Shown: positions 1 through 8,918 of the stretch, piece by piece
How the letters are laid out: every line of letters starts with the position of its first letter
Position numbering within the stretch: the stretch's first letter is position 1
Assembly: GCA_964020155.1 (NCBI GenBank)
Contig: OZ026559.1
Span: 2,915,455-2,979,454 of the forward strand
Length of the DNA: 64,000 bases
Direction: 5' to 3'
From: Chondrilla cf. caribensis
Lineage: Eukaryota; Porifera; Demospongiae; Chondrillida; Chondrillidae
Position numbers and translations under genes: made by a program
Notes under the pieces: generated by a model
The model's database searches: none
What the model saw: the letters and a program-made list of their open reading frames with translations, nothing else
Told to the model about the DNA's origin: nothing

Positions 1-353
1 AACAGCCGTGGTACCATAGATCCTACCATACTAAATCCCCTATTAAATTTTGGTAATTGCTTGGCGGGGTGACCGTCCTATCAAGTGCCAAGGGTGAGTG
101 AAAGGTGAATTGTCTTGGAGGGAAAGATGCAGACTAATTTTAATGAAGGATAAAAGAAGAAGTGAAACAACCATGCCTGTTAAATAATCAAAATGAATAT
201 TGTTAAATTTCTTGTAATATTATTATTATTATATTATATACATTATAATTATTATGAATTATTATTCAACTGGTGATATAAAAATAATGATAAGTAATGA
301 TATAATTATTACACTCATATTTACAATTAAATAAAATACACATAAGTTATGCA

Positions 354-392
<39 letters not shown>

Positions 393-954
393 ATATTGTA
401 TGTTGGTTTAATATTATATGTTGTTTTATCATTATTAAATAATTTTATCATTATTATTTAATATTATTATTTATTATTATAATAATAATAAAGATTCACA
501 TAAATAAAACATCCGAATACAGGAGTTGTACATAATACTTTCATTATTATTATTATTATTATATTATTATTATTATTATTATTACAATAGTTATAATTAT
601 ACAGGATAATAATAATGTAATGTTAAAGGTGAGTACCTGACAGAGATGAAATAATGAGACATTAATATTTAATAAATAAATAATAATAACATATAGCATC
701 CGTTATCATAGAAACAGTACTATTATACAGCAATTTTATATTGTATAAAGCGTTAGCAACAGTATAAAGTGTTAGCAACAGTTTAATTATACCTGGCGCT
801 TAGTTGGATATAATTAAATACACATACCAAATAAGGAGCATAATTTAAATCAAGCAACAACAGCTCTCACAGTTAAATGAAATCATAAAAGTCAGCAGAT
901 TAAATGAAGTTTGTCAGTTAACCAGTTTCCAAATGTTTCAAAAATCGCTTCCAG
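1..954. other. AT-rich gene-free stretch with ATT/TTA microsatellites
   Basis: No coding region is recognisable. The stretch is strongly AT-rich, with trinucleotide runs of ATT/TTA around 222-260, 356-390 and 541-585. It lies downstream of the minus-strand recombinase remnant and may include its 3' flank. Confidence 0.6.
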
Positions 955-2314
955 TTAGTTCAAAAGCTGATCCCAAAACCCTGTATAAATGTTTCCTTGA
1001 AACTCCTGATGTGGCTGCATGGAGAAGTTCAGTGAAACTGTATATCCATGGAAGTTGAAACCTTTATTAGGGACAGTTACTGTTGAAGTGTTGGGTATTT
1101 TAGAAGCAGTGGGCACATTATGCAATGGTTCTGGCTTGATTTCTGGAAGCAGCAAAGTATAATCTACTTTATCAGTAGAGGAAAGTACTGCTGTAGCCGC
1201 TTTCTGCTGTTCGTCTGAAATGTGTTCATATAGCCTCAAAGCTTCTGTGGATCGGTGTCCTGATCTCTTCTGAATAATTTTTTTCGGGCACATCAGCCTG
1301 AAACATTTCTGTAGCAGATGTTGCTCCTAATGAATGGTTTGTTTTAGGGGAGACACCTGCAGCTTCACACATTGTCTTCACCATAGTGTTGAGCTTGTTT
1401 TTCCCAATTACCTGATTCCTGAACCAAGGTTGCATTGTGTCATCTGGTATTTTCTCAAATGGATGTAGATAAAAAGCTGTATCTGCAGTAATTGCTTCTT
1501 CTGGAACCTTTGATAGATAAAGATCTAGAATAGAAACAGGGCAACGCTCACCAGAAGAAGGGATACTATAAATTGGAACAGTCTTGTGTTCCAAGTTGGA
1601 ATACAGAAGCCCTCCTGGTCTATTCTTAGAAGCTCTTTCAGTGTATGTCCACAGGTCTGGATTCGATGTGTGTCTGAAATGTGAAAAGCGAAGTGATCTG
1701 TGCTCTTCTCCTCCACGAAGACAGCAGTAGAGGCCAGTGGTGAAGAAAACCACATTCAAAAGCAGGGTTGGAGTATTCGTACCAAGAACTCCTGTTTCCC
1801 ACAGCTTGTTAATCTCCTGTTTGCTGATGGGGTCATGGTGCTTGCTGGTCGATCCAATTCCTTCAACACGAAGTTCTTTGAACAAGTTGTCAAGTGTCCT
1901 ATGAAGACGACGAAAGATACTTTTGCTGGAACAAAACGGAGGTAAATCCTCATCCGGGTGTAAAACAGAAGCATAGCGATGCAGTCCAGAAAGAAGCTGA
2001 TAAAGCGTTTTTGGAGGATATTTTTCACCGTTCTCCTTCCGAGTTTCCACTATAAACGTTGCCAACACTCCATCTAACTCTTGAAAGTCTAGATTCTCCA
2101 AGACGTCATCTCGAATCTTGCTGTCAGGATTTCTTCCATTATAATCTCTCTGCCACTCTTTAAAATTCCTCACGGCCCAGTTGTTGCTTTGTTCTGTACG
2201 TTTGGGAACTTTTATGCGTGAATACTGGTCCATCTCATTGGTGTCTAACGCTGCAAATCTCTTTTTCTTCAGGGAAAGGCAGAGTTTAGGAGCAACATTC
2301 TCCTTGTTGTCCAT
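955..2314 (-). pseudogene. Crypton-type tyrosine recombinase-like gene, frameshifted
   Basis: This intronless minus-strand reading frame resembles the tyrosine recombinase-derived domain of Crypton transposons and of host proteins such as KIAA1958, ZMYM and QRICH1 (DUF3504 type). The chosen start is the ATG at 2312-2314 (MDNKENVAPKL); an upstream in-frame ATG at 2347 is less natural. Visible motifs are LRGGEEHRSL, which holds the first catalytic Arg, NHSLGATSAT, which holds the His box, and SGHRSTEALRLYEH, with the second His/Arg and the Tyr nucleophile. Two defects are seen. The position that is usually Arg in the NHSLRAT motif is Gly (GGA). The frame is also broken at an A7 run (plus strand T7 near 1277-1283): removing one base joins VPEK to IIQKRSGHR. 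The remnant is therefore either a pseudogene or a gene with a homopolymer sequencing error. The family call is from motifs only. Confidence 0.72.
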
Positions 2315-2424
2315 CGCCGTGGGTTTGATAGATAGAATGGAGAACAAACTACGTATCCCGCCAAATTATTCTAGTATTATATATACATAGCTATTAATGT
2401 GTATTATATCAACGGATGCTATAC

Positions 2425-2547
2425 TGGTTAAGACATGGACACTCGGGCAGTATGACATATATAAAATACACTCGCCCTCGGGTGCTTCGCGCCCTCGGGA
2501 CTCGGTATTTTATATGTCATACTGCCCTCGTGCCCATGTCTTAACCA
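2425..2547. repeat. Foldback (hairpin) element of about 123 bp
   Basis: The left arm (2425-2469, starting TGGTTAAGACATGG) and the right arm (about 2505-2547) are inverted copies over about 45 bp with only a few differences. The loop is unusually CpG-rich for this AT-rich region and contains two CCCTCGGG-like motifs. This is the structure of a MITE or foldback repeat. No clear target duplication was found. Confidence 0.75.
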
Positions 2548-2948
2548 CTAAATACTATATTATGCATATATACACATATTTTACAATTAAATAAAATAAA
2601 TATAATAATAAATAACGTTATTATTATTATTATACCCATTATATTAATTTAGATATTGATGTTTTAATTTTAATTTGAATTTCTGTCATTGTCCATATAT
2701 ATTATAAATATATACTTATATGGCGAAAGTGATCGATGTTAATGCAAAAATATACTATTATACCAGTCCTAGAATACATAACTTATAATATTAAAACGTA
2801 ACAATCAATCTCCAATATATATAAACTCACAATTCCATTTTAACAATAACGATCACAGGGTATATATTACTTTGTCAGTTATGAATAAACATAAATTATG
2901 ATGTAATTATTATAGGAATTATATGCACAAATTACTCCAAATACAACA
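2548..2948. other. AT-rich spacer, nothing recognised
   Basis: AT-rich DNA with many ATTAT and ATATA runs between two inverted-repeat elements. No coding, RNA or regulatory feature was recognised. Confidence 0.5.
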
Positions 2949-3442
2949 AACATGTTCTGAAGTATGTCGTTAAATTCTGTTTTAACAGTCCTCAACTATT
3001 TACTGTTTCATTGTAATTTTATGTAAACTGTTTTGAAAATTAACAGTAAACACACAACTCTTGGGTGCATAAAAACCCAAATTTGGGGAGTTAACAAAAA
3101 CCCAAATTTGGGCTATTGTTACAGACACAACATTTATGTAAGATCAGAAGATTCTCTGGGATTATGTGGGACCCAAGCTGACTTTGTTCATAAACAGGTT
3201 GTTATTCAGATAGCTAGCAACTGGAATTTATTCAAAACATGCCTGAACATAATTGTCACCTCCCTAAGTTTTGGCTGTTTCAAGGGATTGTTTGGATTAA
3301 TGCCCTGAGAATTGACAGGTTTCAACAGTAAACAGTTATGTTTACTGTTAAAACCTGATAAATGTGATGAAACAGCTGAATAGTCAGGTTGAGGCTTAAG
3401 GACTGTTAAAACAGAATTTAACAACATACTTCAGAACATGTT
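2949..3442. mobile_element. Non-autonomous TIR element (MITE-like), 494 bp
   Basis: The ends are near-perfect inverted repeats of about 45 bp: left 2949-2993 beginning AACATGTTCTGAAGTATG, right 3398-3442 as its reverse complement with about one mismatch. Weaker inverted similarity continues inward (CTGTTTCAT and TTTAACAGTAAAC motifs). No transposase is encoded. The right end lies only 28 bp beyond the stop codon of the kinase-GTPase gene, so the element is in or next to that gene's 3' UTR. A target duplication was not resolved. Confidence 0.75.
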
Positions 3443-3470
3443 AACAGTTGATACCATCAAAAGTGGTAAT

Positions 3471-4136
3471 CTAATTGTGCCACAGTTCATATCCTGATAG
3501 GGTGTCAGAACTGGCTGAAATCAAACGTCGTAAACAGTCGGTATCCTCCTCCATCAGTTTCTTATACTGTTCTCTTAATGGAGGATCTTTATTAGTGACA
3601 TCACGATATCCCACGGTGTAGATCCCTTTCTTCATGAAATCGACAACACAACTTGACTTTGGATTTCTCTTAAGCCTATCCACGGTAGCCTTACGTGCCT
3701 CATCATCCAAGTCATCACAGTGGGTGATCACAAGTGCTGATATATCGGATGTAGCTTGATTGTGGACATCTTGCATAATGCAGTCAAAAAAACTTTTCCT
3801 CTCATCACCGAAAAAGCGATCACGTCTATCTATAAACAGTATCAAATTAACATTTGCAGGGAATTCTTTTTTAAAGTATTCCTTCAATGGTGTGGTAAGC
3901 AGTTTGCTTTTCTGTCTATCCCAAATCTCATGGGTATCAATAACAGTCAACTCATAAAGCACAGATGTGATCCTCATCATGACTGTATTACGAGATGCAT
4001 GCTTTAGACCATGGTGACCACTTCTGTCACCTTCATGCCCTCCATCTTTGTCTGATATTCCAAGTATTTTATTTGCTACTAATGACTTCCCTACACCCCC
4101 ACGTCCAAGTAGCAATACTGTACGTTTAAATATCTC
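3471..4136 (-). CDS. Exon 8: AIG1/GIMAP-like GTPase domain and stop
   Basis: The exon encodes 221 residues from an AATAG acceptor. The P-loop GRGGVGKS is at exon residues 11-18. VIDTHEIWD sits where AIG1 proteins have the G3 DTPG motif, so the usual Pro-Gly is altered. ITHCDDL matches the AIG1 conserved box and G4 region. Spacing and length fit an AIG1-type GTPase. The odd G3 motif could mean altered hydrolysis. The family call is from motifs only. Confidence 0.75.
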   Translation of the reverse strand, partial: EIFKRTVLLLGRGGVGKSLVANKILGISDKDGGHEGDRSGHHGLKHASRNTVMMRITSVLYELTVIDTHEIWDRQKSKLLTTPLKEYFKKEFPANVNLILFIDRRDRFFGDERKSFFDCIMQDVHNQATSDISALVITHCDDLDDEARKATVDRLKRNPKSSCVVDFMKKGIYTVGYRDVTNKDPPLREQYKKLMEEDTDCLRRLISASSDTLSGYELWHN

Positions 4137-4574
4137 CTATTGAATGATAGGAAAGGGAACTCTAATCTCAAAGATAATACATACGTACATGTAAACACAC
4201 CTGAATTCTCAATGATTTTTTCAATCCTAGAAGCTCATTGCGCACATGGTCCCTCTTCACTCTCTCATCATCTAATGCTTTATGTTGGCTAATGTTCTCC
4301 TCATGATGATGCTTAGTTTCAATACTGCTCTTGGCTTCTTCTTTCTCCAAATCCTTTTTCAAAACAACAACCTAAGAACAAAATACTATAATGATTACAT
4401 TGAGACATATATGTATATGCTTTACTTGTGTTTCATTTTATTTCATCATTGTAAGCCTTGAAATGAATAGACACATTTGGTGAGAATTACATGAGCTCAC
4501 GTATATGCATGCATGCTAGCATGCACACACACACACAGACACACACACACACACACATACACACCAAACACACA

Positions 4575-4653
<79 letters not shown>

Positions 4654-5832
4654 GCACCTGTTCTTCTAAATTCTCTTTCTCAACTGTGCATTGCTGCCGT
4701 TCCTTTGCTTGGTCATCTTGGATGTTTCTTAGCTTTTGCTCATAGTCCAACTGACATTTCCTCAACTACATACATGTTGACATTATGATCATATGATAGC
4801 TAGTAAAAAAGTTTTGTGTCAATAGAATACTATTGTACAATGAAATAGACAGATAAGTAAACATGCATACACATACAAATGTAACAACACACTATGAACA
4901 CCTTTCATTTTGTAATGCACACAATCCACAAATTTGTAAACCCAAAGAGGCATCAGCTGCAACAGCTGCAAATTTATTGAACAAATTGATTATTGTTATT
5001 TGTTTTGTGTTTTGAATGTGTAAACACTCTTTGATCTCCCTTTGATCTTTGTGGGTTTGCAAATTTGTGAACCCAAGCTTGATTCCTTTTATAATGGAAA
5101 GGTGCATTACATAATGGAAGGTGTTTATGTAATTATGTACTAATTTGCACTTGGAACAAAGGTTACAAATAAATTCCAAACTGGACATAAGTGATAAGTC
5201 ATGATAAATATGTACATATTAGAAAAAGTGATGATGGACAGTCAATGTCCGTAAGTACCTGTGTTTCAAGGTAATCCTTCTCCTTTTGGTGTTTTACTCT
5301 CTCCTCACTTAGAGCCACTTTGGCATTAGCCAATCTCACCTTGGAGTCTTCCCAACATTTTCTTACCTAACAACATAAAAACTATCATAATTCCTCAAAT
5401 ATCAACATTATAAAAATGGACAATAGTGGTTTGAATCCACACAGTGTTGATAATTTACTCTGGCCCCCCTTGCCACCAGCACATGTAATGAAGACCAGGG
5501 CAATGAAATACTAAACTACACTCTACTATGTACACATTTGGACATTGACCATAGCATATGAGTGTGTGCTGAATTGTTGTAATTAATACTTATAATAATT
5601 ATTTTACCAGTCAAAATTTATAATTTTAATGTGTGCATTAAATGTTGATATAACTTCATACAACAGATTGTTATGGAAACCAAATTTATACAGGAGGTTC
5701 ATAGTATACCTAAGTATGTAATGAGAATTGGAAATTGACAGACATTTGAAGACAACAGACTGATATGCTGAATAATGCACGTATGAACACACGCATGCAC
5801 ACATGCATGCACACACAAACACACCAACACAC

Positions 5833-5872
<40 letters not shown>

Positions 5873-8800
5873 GTTTAACAAGAATTTCTCTTCTCTCTGT
5901 CAAATTCTGCATCTCCTTATTTTGTTCAGCTTTGATATCAGTGTGTTTCTGTTCATAGTCTGACTGCAATTCTCTCAACTGTAAAGATCGGCAAAAATAC
6001 TTGCCTATAATAATACATTTAAAGTTTCGAGTAACCATTACCAAAGAAGTACGTACCAACTGCCCAGGGAAACTAAAAAATATACATTCAATTTTTGAAT
6101 AAGTTATTGAAATTGAAATGTCTTGACAATGTGCTGTAAATGGCCCTATAAAAGGTGTTTAATATCTTCACATATCGTGATAGTCAACATCCTTAATTGT
6201 TCTTAACAGGGCATAATTGCTGAAGGAAGTTCCTTGATTCTTATGGTTGCATAGAAGTAAACCTCAGCATTGAAAATGACAAGCACAAAGAGCTGCAAGA
6301 AATTTATTATACTGGCCATGGTTGACTACAGTTTTCTGTACAAATTTGATTACTGCACAAACATATTTCAGAATCGTATTAAAATCATGCACACTCAAAT
6401 ACAAAAGAATACAAACCTTTTCCCGAAAATTACATTTTTCATTTTGTAACCTTGTCATTTCTGGCATTTGGATAACTTTTTCTGCATCCAGTTTCATCTG
6501 AAATTCTTCTTGGCGGCTTTTCAACTAAGAATTCAACAAGATGAATACAAATGTTTAAAAGACATTCTCAAGTACATACAGACTAAAATTGCTTTTTTGT
6601 GACTTGCCATCCAAGTAGGACAAAATTAACCCTAAGTTTACTATAATTTCACCAATACACATTTCCCACATAGCCACATGTACAATTAAATGGTTGATGA
6701 AGAACATTAATGGGTATTATCGTGCTAATCATTACACAGATACTAGAAACACATTTTTACACAGATACTAGTAACAAACAATAGCTTGCACACACAAATA
6801 CCACACAGATACCTAAGTATGGGAAAAAAGACAGCTTCACAGACAGACACACCTGTTCTTCGAGATCACATTTAACACTCTGAGCTTTGTCTCTTTCTTC
6901 AGTTAAAGTAAGTAAATCAACATCCCTTTTGACGGCTAGACACTGAATGTGATATGTGAATGTAAAAATCACAATATTTGAGAAATAATTGAACTGTAAA
7001 ATACTGGCACCAAAAATATGTTGCTTTCAAAATATGGGGAAATGTATGATAGTAGCCGAAATGATAATCATTAAATTTTACAAATTCATTAATTTTGAAA
7101 AAGCTCAAAATGACAAAAGAAGAGCACCATGGTTTCCTCATGCATGATGTCAAAAATAAGTTGCAATAACACACAATTCGTAGCATCCCACCATTATGAT
7201 TACGATCAGCTCAAGTTTGTTCTGTCACAGATATAATTTGCTCATTTACTGACTTGCGTCCCTTAAAGCACATCTACATGTGTCTAGTACACAATACAGA
7301 TATATCGACTTGTCTCATCCTCCAATTTCACAAAGTGGCACACATTCACAAAGTAAAAGGTGTCTACAGTGTCCCTACTAGGCCTTAGCGAAATATGCTG
7401 GCATAATTTTGAGCATAATAGAGGTTTTCAAGCATAGAAGACTATGCTGGCATAATGATGGACTCTTAAAGCATAATTGATATCAATTGTGCATTTTGTA
7501 CAGAAAACATACATAACCACATGCAGTATATAATAGTAGCTATAATAGTGAGTTAGTCCACCTGAATCACAGCTGTGCATCAACCGAGTCTATCCTTACA
7601 TCATCCAAGTTGTCTTGAGGTGCAGGCCATAATTTTATTCATATGCACCAAGCCACCACATACTCATGAATAAAATTATAGGCGAACATAATGTATAGGG
7701 TTAGGAGCAAAATGAACTATTTTTAGAAGCATAATTAAAGCAATTAAGAGCATTGGAGCATGGCATAATAGTTCAATTTCTGAGCATAATTCACCAAGGC
7801 CTAGTCCCTACTTGTGCATTAATTTAATGTGAAACATATTCATAGCCACTTTGTTAATGTGGACCTCTTCATGAACTTAATGCACTACAGATGGGGCTAA
7901 TTTTACAATTATCATAGGCTGAATTATGATCAATTTCTGTGTTTTCAGGGAGTATGGAATTATATGGCACACCCAGCATGTACATATATTAATCTTATAT
8001 CGACAGAATCTCACAAAATAAACTTACAGAGTAATCTTCCACAATCAGTTGAGAGAGCTCACTAAGAACTTGATCGGTGTCTGGACGATCCTTGTAGTTA
8101 TTCTGGAGGCATTTCAAGACTAGTGGCTTCAAAGGATGACTATTCCCCATCTTAGCTAAATCTTGAGCCCTTCGCTCTACTTCTTCAACAGTTCCAATTC
8201 CATGAAGTGACGGAGATGGTTGGGACTGAGTAGAAACTTCAACTGCTAGAACACCGATGGAGAAAATATCAACACTCTCTGTGTAGTGGGGATTATCGCT
8301 TGTTGCCTCTGGTGGCATGAATTGAAGGCTACCAGGTGCTTTAGATCCAAAGTATACATCCTGCATGTCTTTGTATTTCGACTGCCCGAGGTCTCCTAGC
8401 TTCACGGTACCATCTTCAGTTAACAAGACGTTCTTGTCATTGAGGTCTCGATGGGCAAGTGGTGGAGTCAAGTGGTGGAGGAAATGCACTCCCAAAGCAA
8501 TCTGGAGACATATTTGTATCTGGTTCGATGTTCGCAGACCTTTATTGTTTTCTATGAATGTTCTCAGATCCGTGGACATTAATTCCATTACGATAATCGG
8601 TTCTCGCTGTTCTCTGTCATAAAAGGCTCCTAGACACTCTACTATGTGAGAATTTCGGATAGACGATAACATATCAGCTTCCTTTTTGAAGCCTTCAATG
8701 ACTTTTTTCATTTCTTGCTCAGATCTAGCCTCTCCGAGAAGCAGCTTATGTATCTTCTTCACGGCCACAGGAAGATCTCCGAGCGTCCCCTTTAGTACGA

Positions 8801-8918
8801 GTCCGTACGCTCCTCGATTGATTTCTTCGCCAATGACAAGATTTTGAGGTTTCTGCAGAGGGAAGGATTGAAGCATCAACCTTTCTTTGTGCGTTATTCG
8901 TGAGCTCGCGGAGGCCAT
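3471..8918 (-). CDS. TKL kinase - coiled coil - AIG1-like GTPase fusion gene (8 exons)
   Basis: Eight minus-strand exons join with GT..AG borders, all in phase 0, to encode about 748 residues. In order they are 8918-8028 (kinase), 6942-6853, 6524-6417, 5978-5871, 5366-5259, 4765-4658, 4371-4201 (coiled coil) and 4136-3471 (GTPase with stop). The start is the ATG at 8916-8918 (MASASSRITH). The kinase would phosphorylate Ser/Thr or Tyr on unknown substrates. The coiled coil could drive dimerisation, and the C-terminal P-loop domain resembles AIG1/GIMAP immune GTPases. I know of no standard family with this order, so the fusion rests on phase continuity and shared strand and is an inference. The alternative is two genes, but no start or stop codon separates them at exon edges. 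Introns hold CA/GT microsatellites and two MITEs. Confidence 0.72.
4201..4371 (-). CDS. Exon 7: coiled-coil linker (57 residues)
   Basis: A 171-nt, phase 0-0 exon rich in Lys, Glu and His (KKDLEKEEAKSS, HHHEEN). It continues the helical region and joins the last exon. The donor is GTGTGT and the acceptor TTAG. Confidence 0.65.
4523..4652. repeat. (AC)n microsatellite in a kinase-GTPase intron
   Basis: About 130 bp of mostly pure AC on the plus strand, which is GT on the transcribed strand, starting within six bases of the exon 6 donor. Long Cys-Val or Thr-His reading frames here are microsatellite artefacts. Confidence 0.95.
4658..4765 (-). CDS. Exon 6: 36-residue coiled-coil repeat exon
   Basis: A 108-nt, phase 0-0 exon (LRKCQLDYEQKL ...). 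The donor is followed within a few bases by a long (GT)n tract. This matches exon 4, which suggests that exon and intron start were copied together. Confidence 0.7.
4897..5125. repeat. Inverted-repeat (MITE-like) sequence in intron
   Basis: Left (AACACCTTTCATTTTGTAAT) and right ends are inverted copies with a few differences. A second inner pair, around AAATTTGTAAACCC and GGGTTTGCAAATTTG, also matches. No coding capacity or clear target duplication is visible. Confidence 0.5.
5259..5366 (-). CDS. Exon 5: 36-residue coiled-coil repeat exon
   Basis: A 108-nt, phase 0-0 exon (VRKCWEDSKVRL ...) with a TTAG acceptor and a GTACTT donor. It has no long open frame around it and was found from its splice sites and its similarity to the sister exons. 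Confidence 0.65.
5834..5870. repeat. (AC)n microsatellite abutting an exon donor
   Basis: A pure AC tract on the plus strand that directly forms the GT donor of the minus-strand exon ending at 5871. Confidence 0.9.
5871..5978 (-). CDS. Exon 4: 36-residue coiled-coil repeat exon
   Basis: A 108-nt, phase 0-0 exon (LRELQSDYEQKH ...). It is very similar to exon 6 (LRKCQLDYEQKL ...). Its donor starts a (GT)n tract that runs directly into the intron. Confidence 0.7.
6417..6524 (-). CDS. Exon 3: 36-residue coiled-coil repeat exon
   Basis: A 108-nt, phase 0-0 exon (LKSRQEEFQMKL ...) with an AG acceptor and a GTTTGT donor. It is one of four exons of identical length and similar sequence, consistent with tandem exon duplication. 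Confidence 0.65.
6853..6942 (-). CDS. Exon 2: coiled-coil segment (30 residues)
   Basis: A 90-nt, phase 0-0 exon bounded by TTCAG and GTGTGT. It encodes a charged, Leu-containing helix (RDVDLLTLTEERDKAQ). It is shorter than the 36-residue sister exons but ends in the same EEQ/KQ style. Confidence 0.62.
7379..7803. mobile_element. hAT-type MITE, 425 bp, with 8-bp target duplication
   Basis: The element runs from TAGGCCTTAGCGAAATATGC to the inverted counterpart ending AAGGCCTA. It is flanked on both sides by the identical octamer GTCCCTAC (7371-7378 and 7804-7811). An 8-bp target duplication with short TIRs is the hAT signature. AGCATAAT motifs recur through the interior, and a second hairpin (CATAATTTTATTCAT and its inverse, 7630-7682) lies in the middle. 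It sits in the first intron of the kinase-GTPase gene. Confidence 0.85.
8028..8918 (-). CDS. Exon 1: protein kinase domain (TKL-like)
   Basis: The exon encodes 297 residues and ends on a GTAAGT donor. Kinase landmarks are all present: a Gly-rich loop around residues 33-39 (INRGAYG), VAVK with Lys54, a helix-C Glu80, HRD at 156-158 followed by LNDKN with Asn163, DLG (in place of DFG) at 176-178, and a PPEA motif for APE. This predicts a catalytically competent kinase. The sequence style (VMELMSTDL hinge, LAHRDLNDKN) suggests the TKL/MAP3K branch. There is no signal peptide or membrane segment, so the protein is probably cytoplasmic. Confidence 0.88.
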
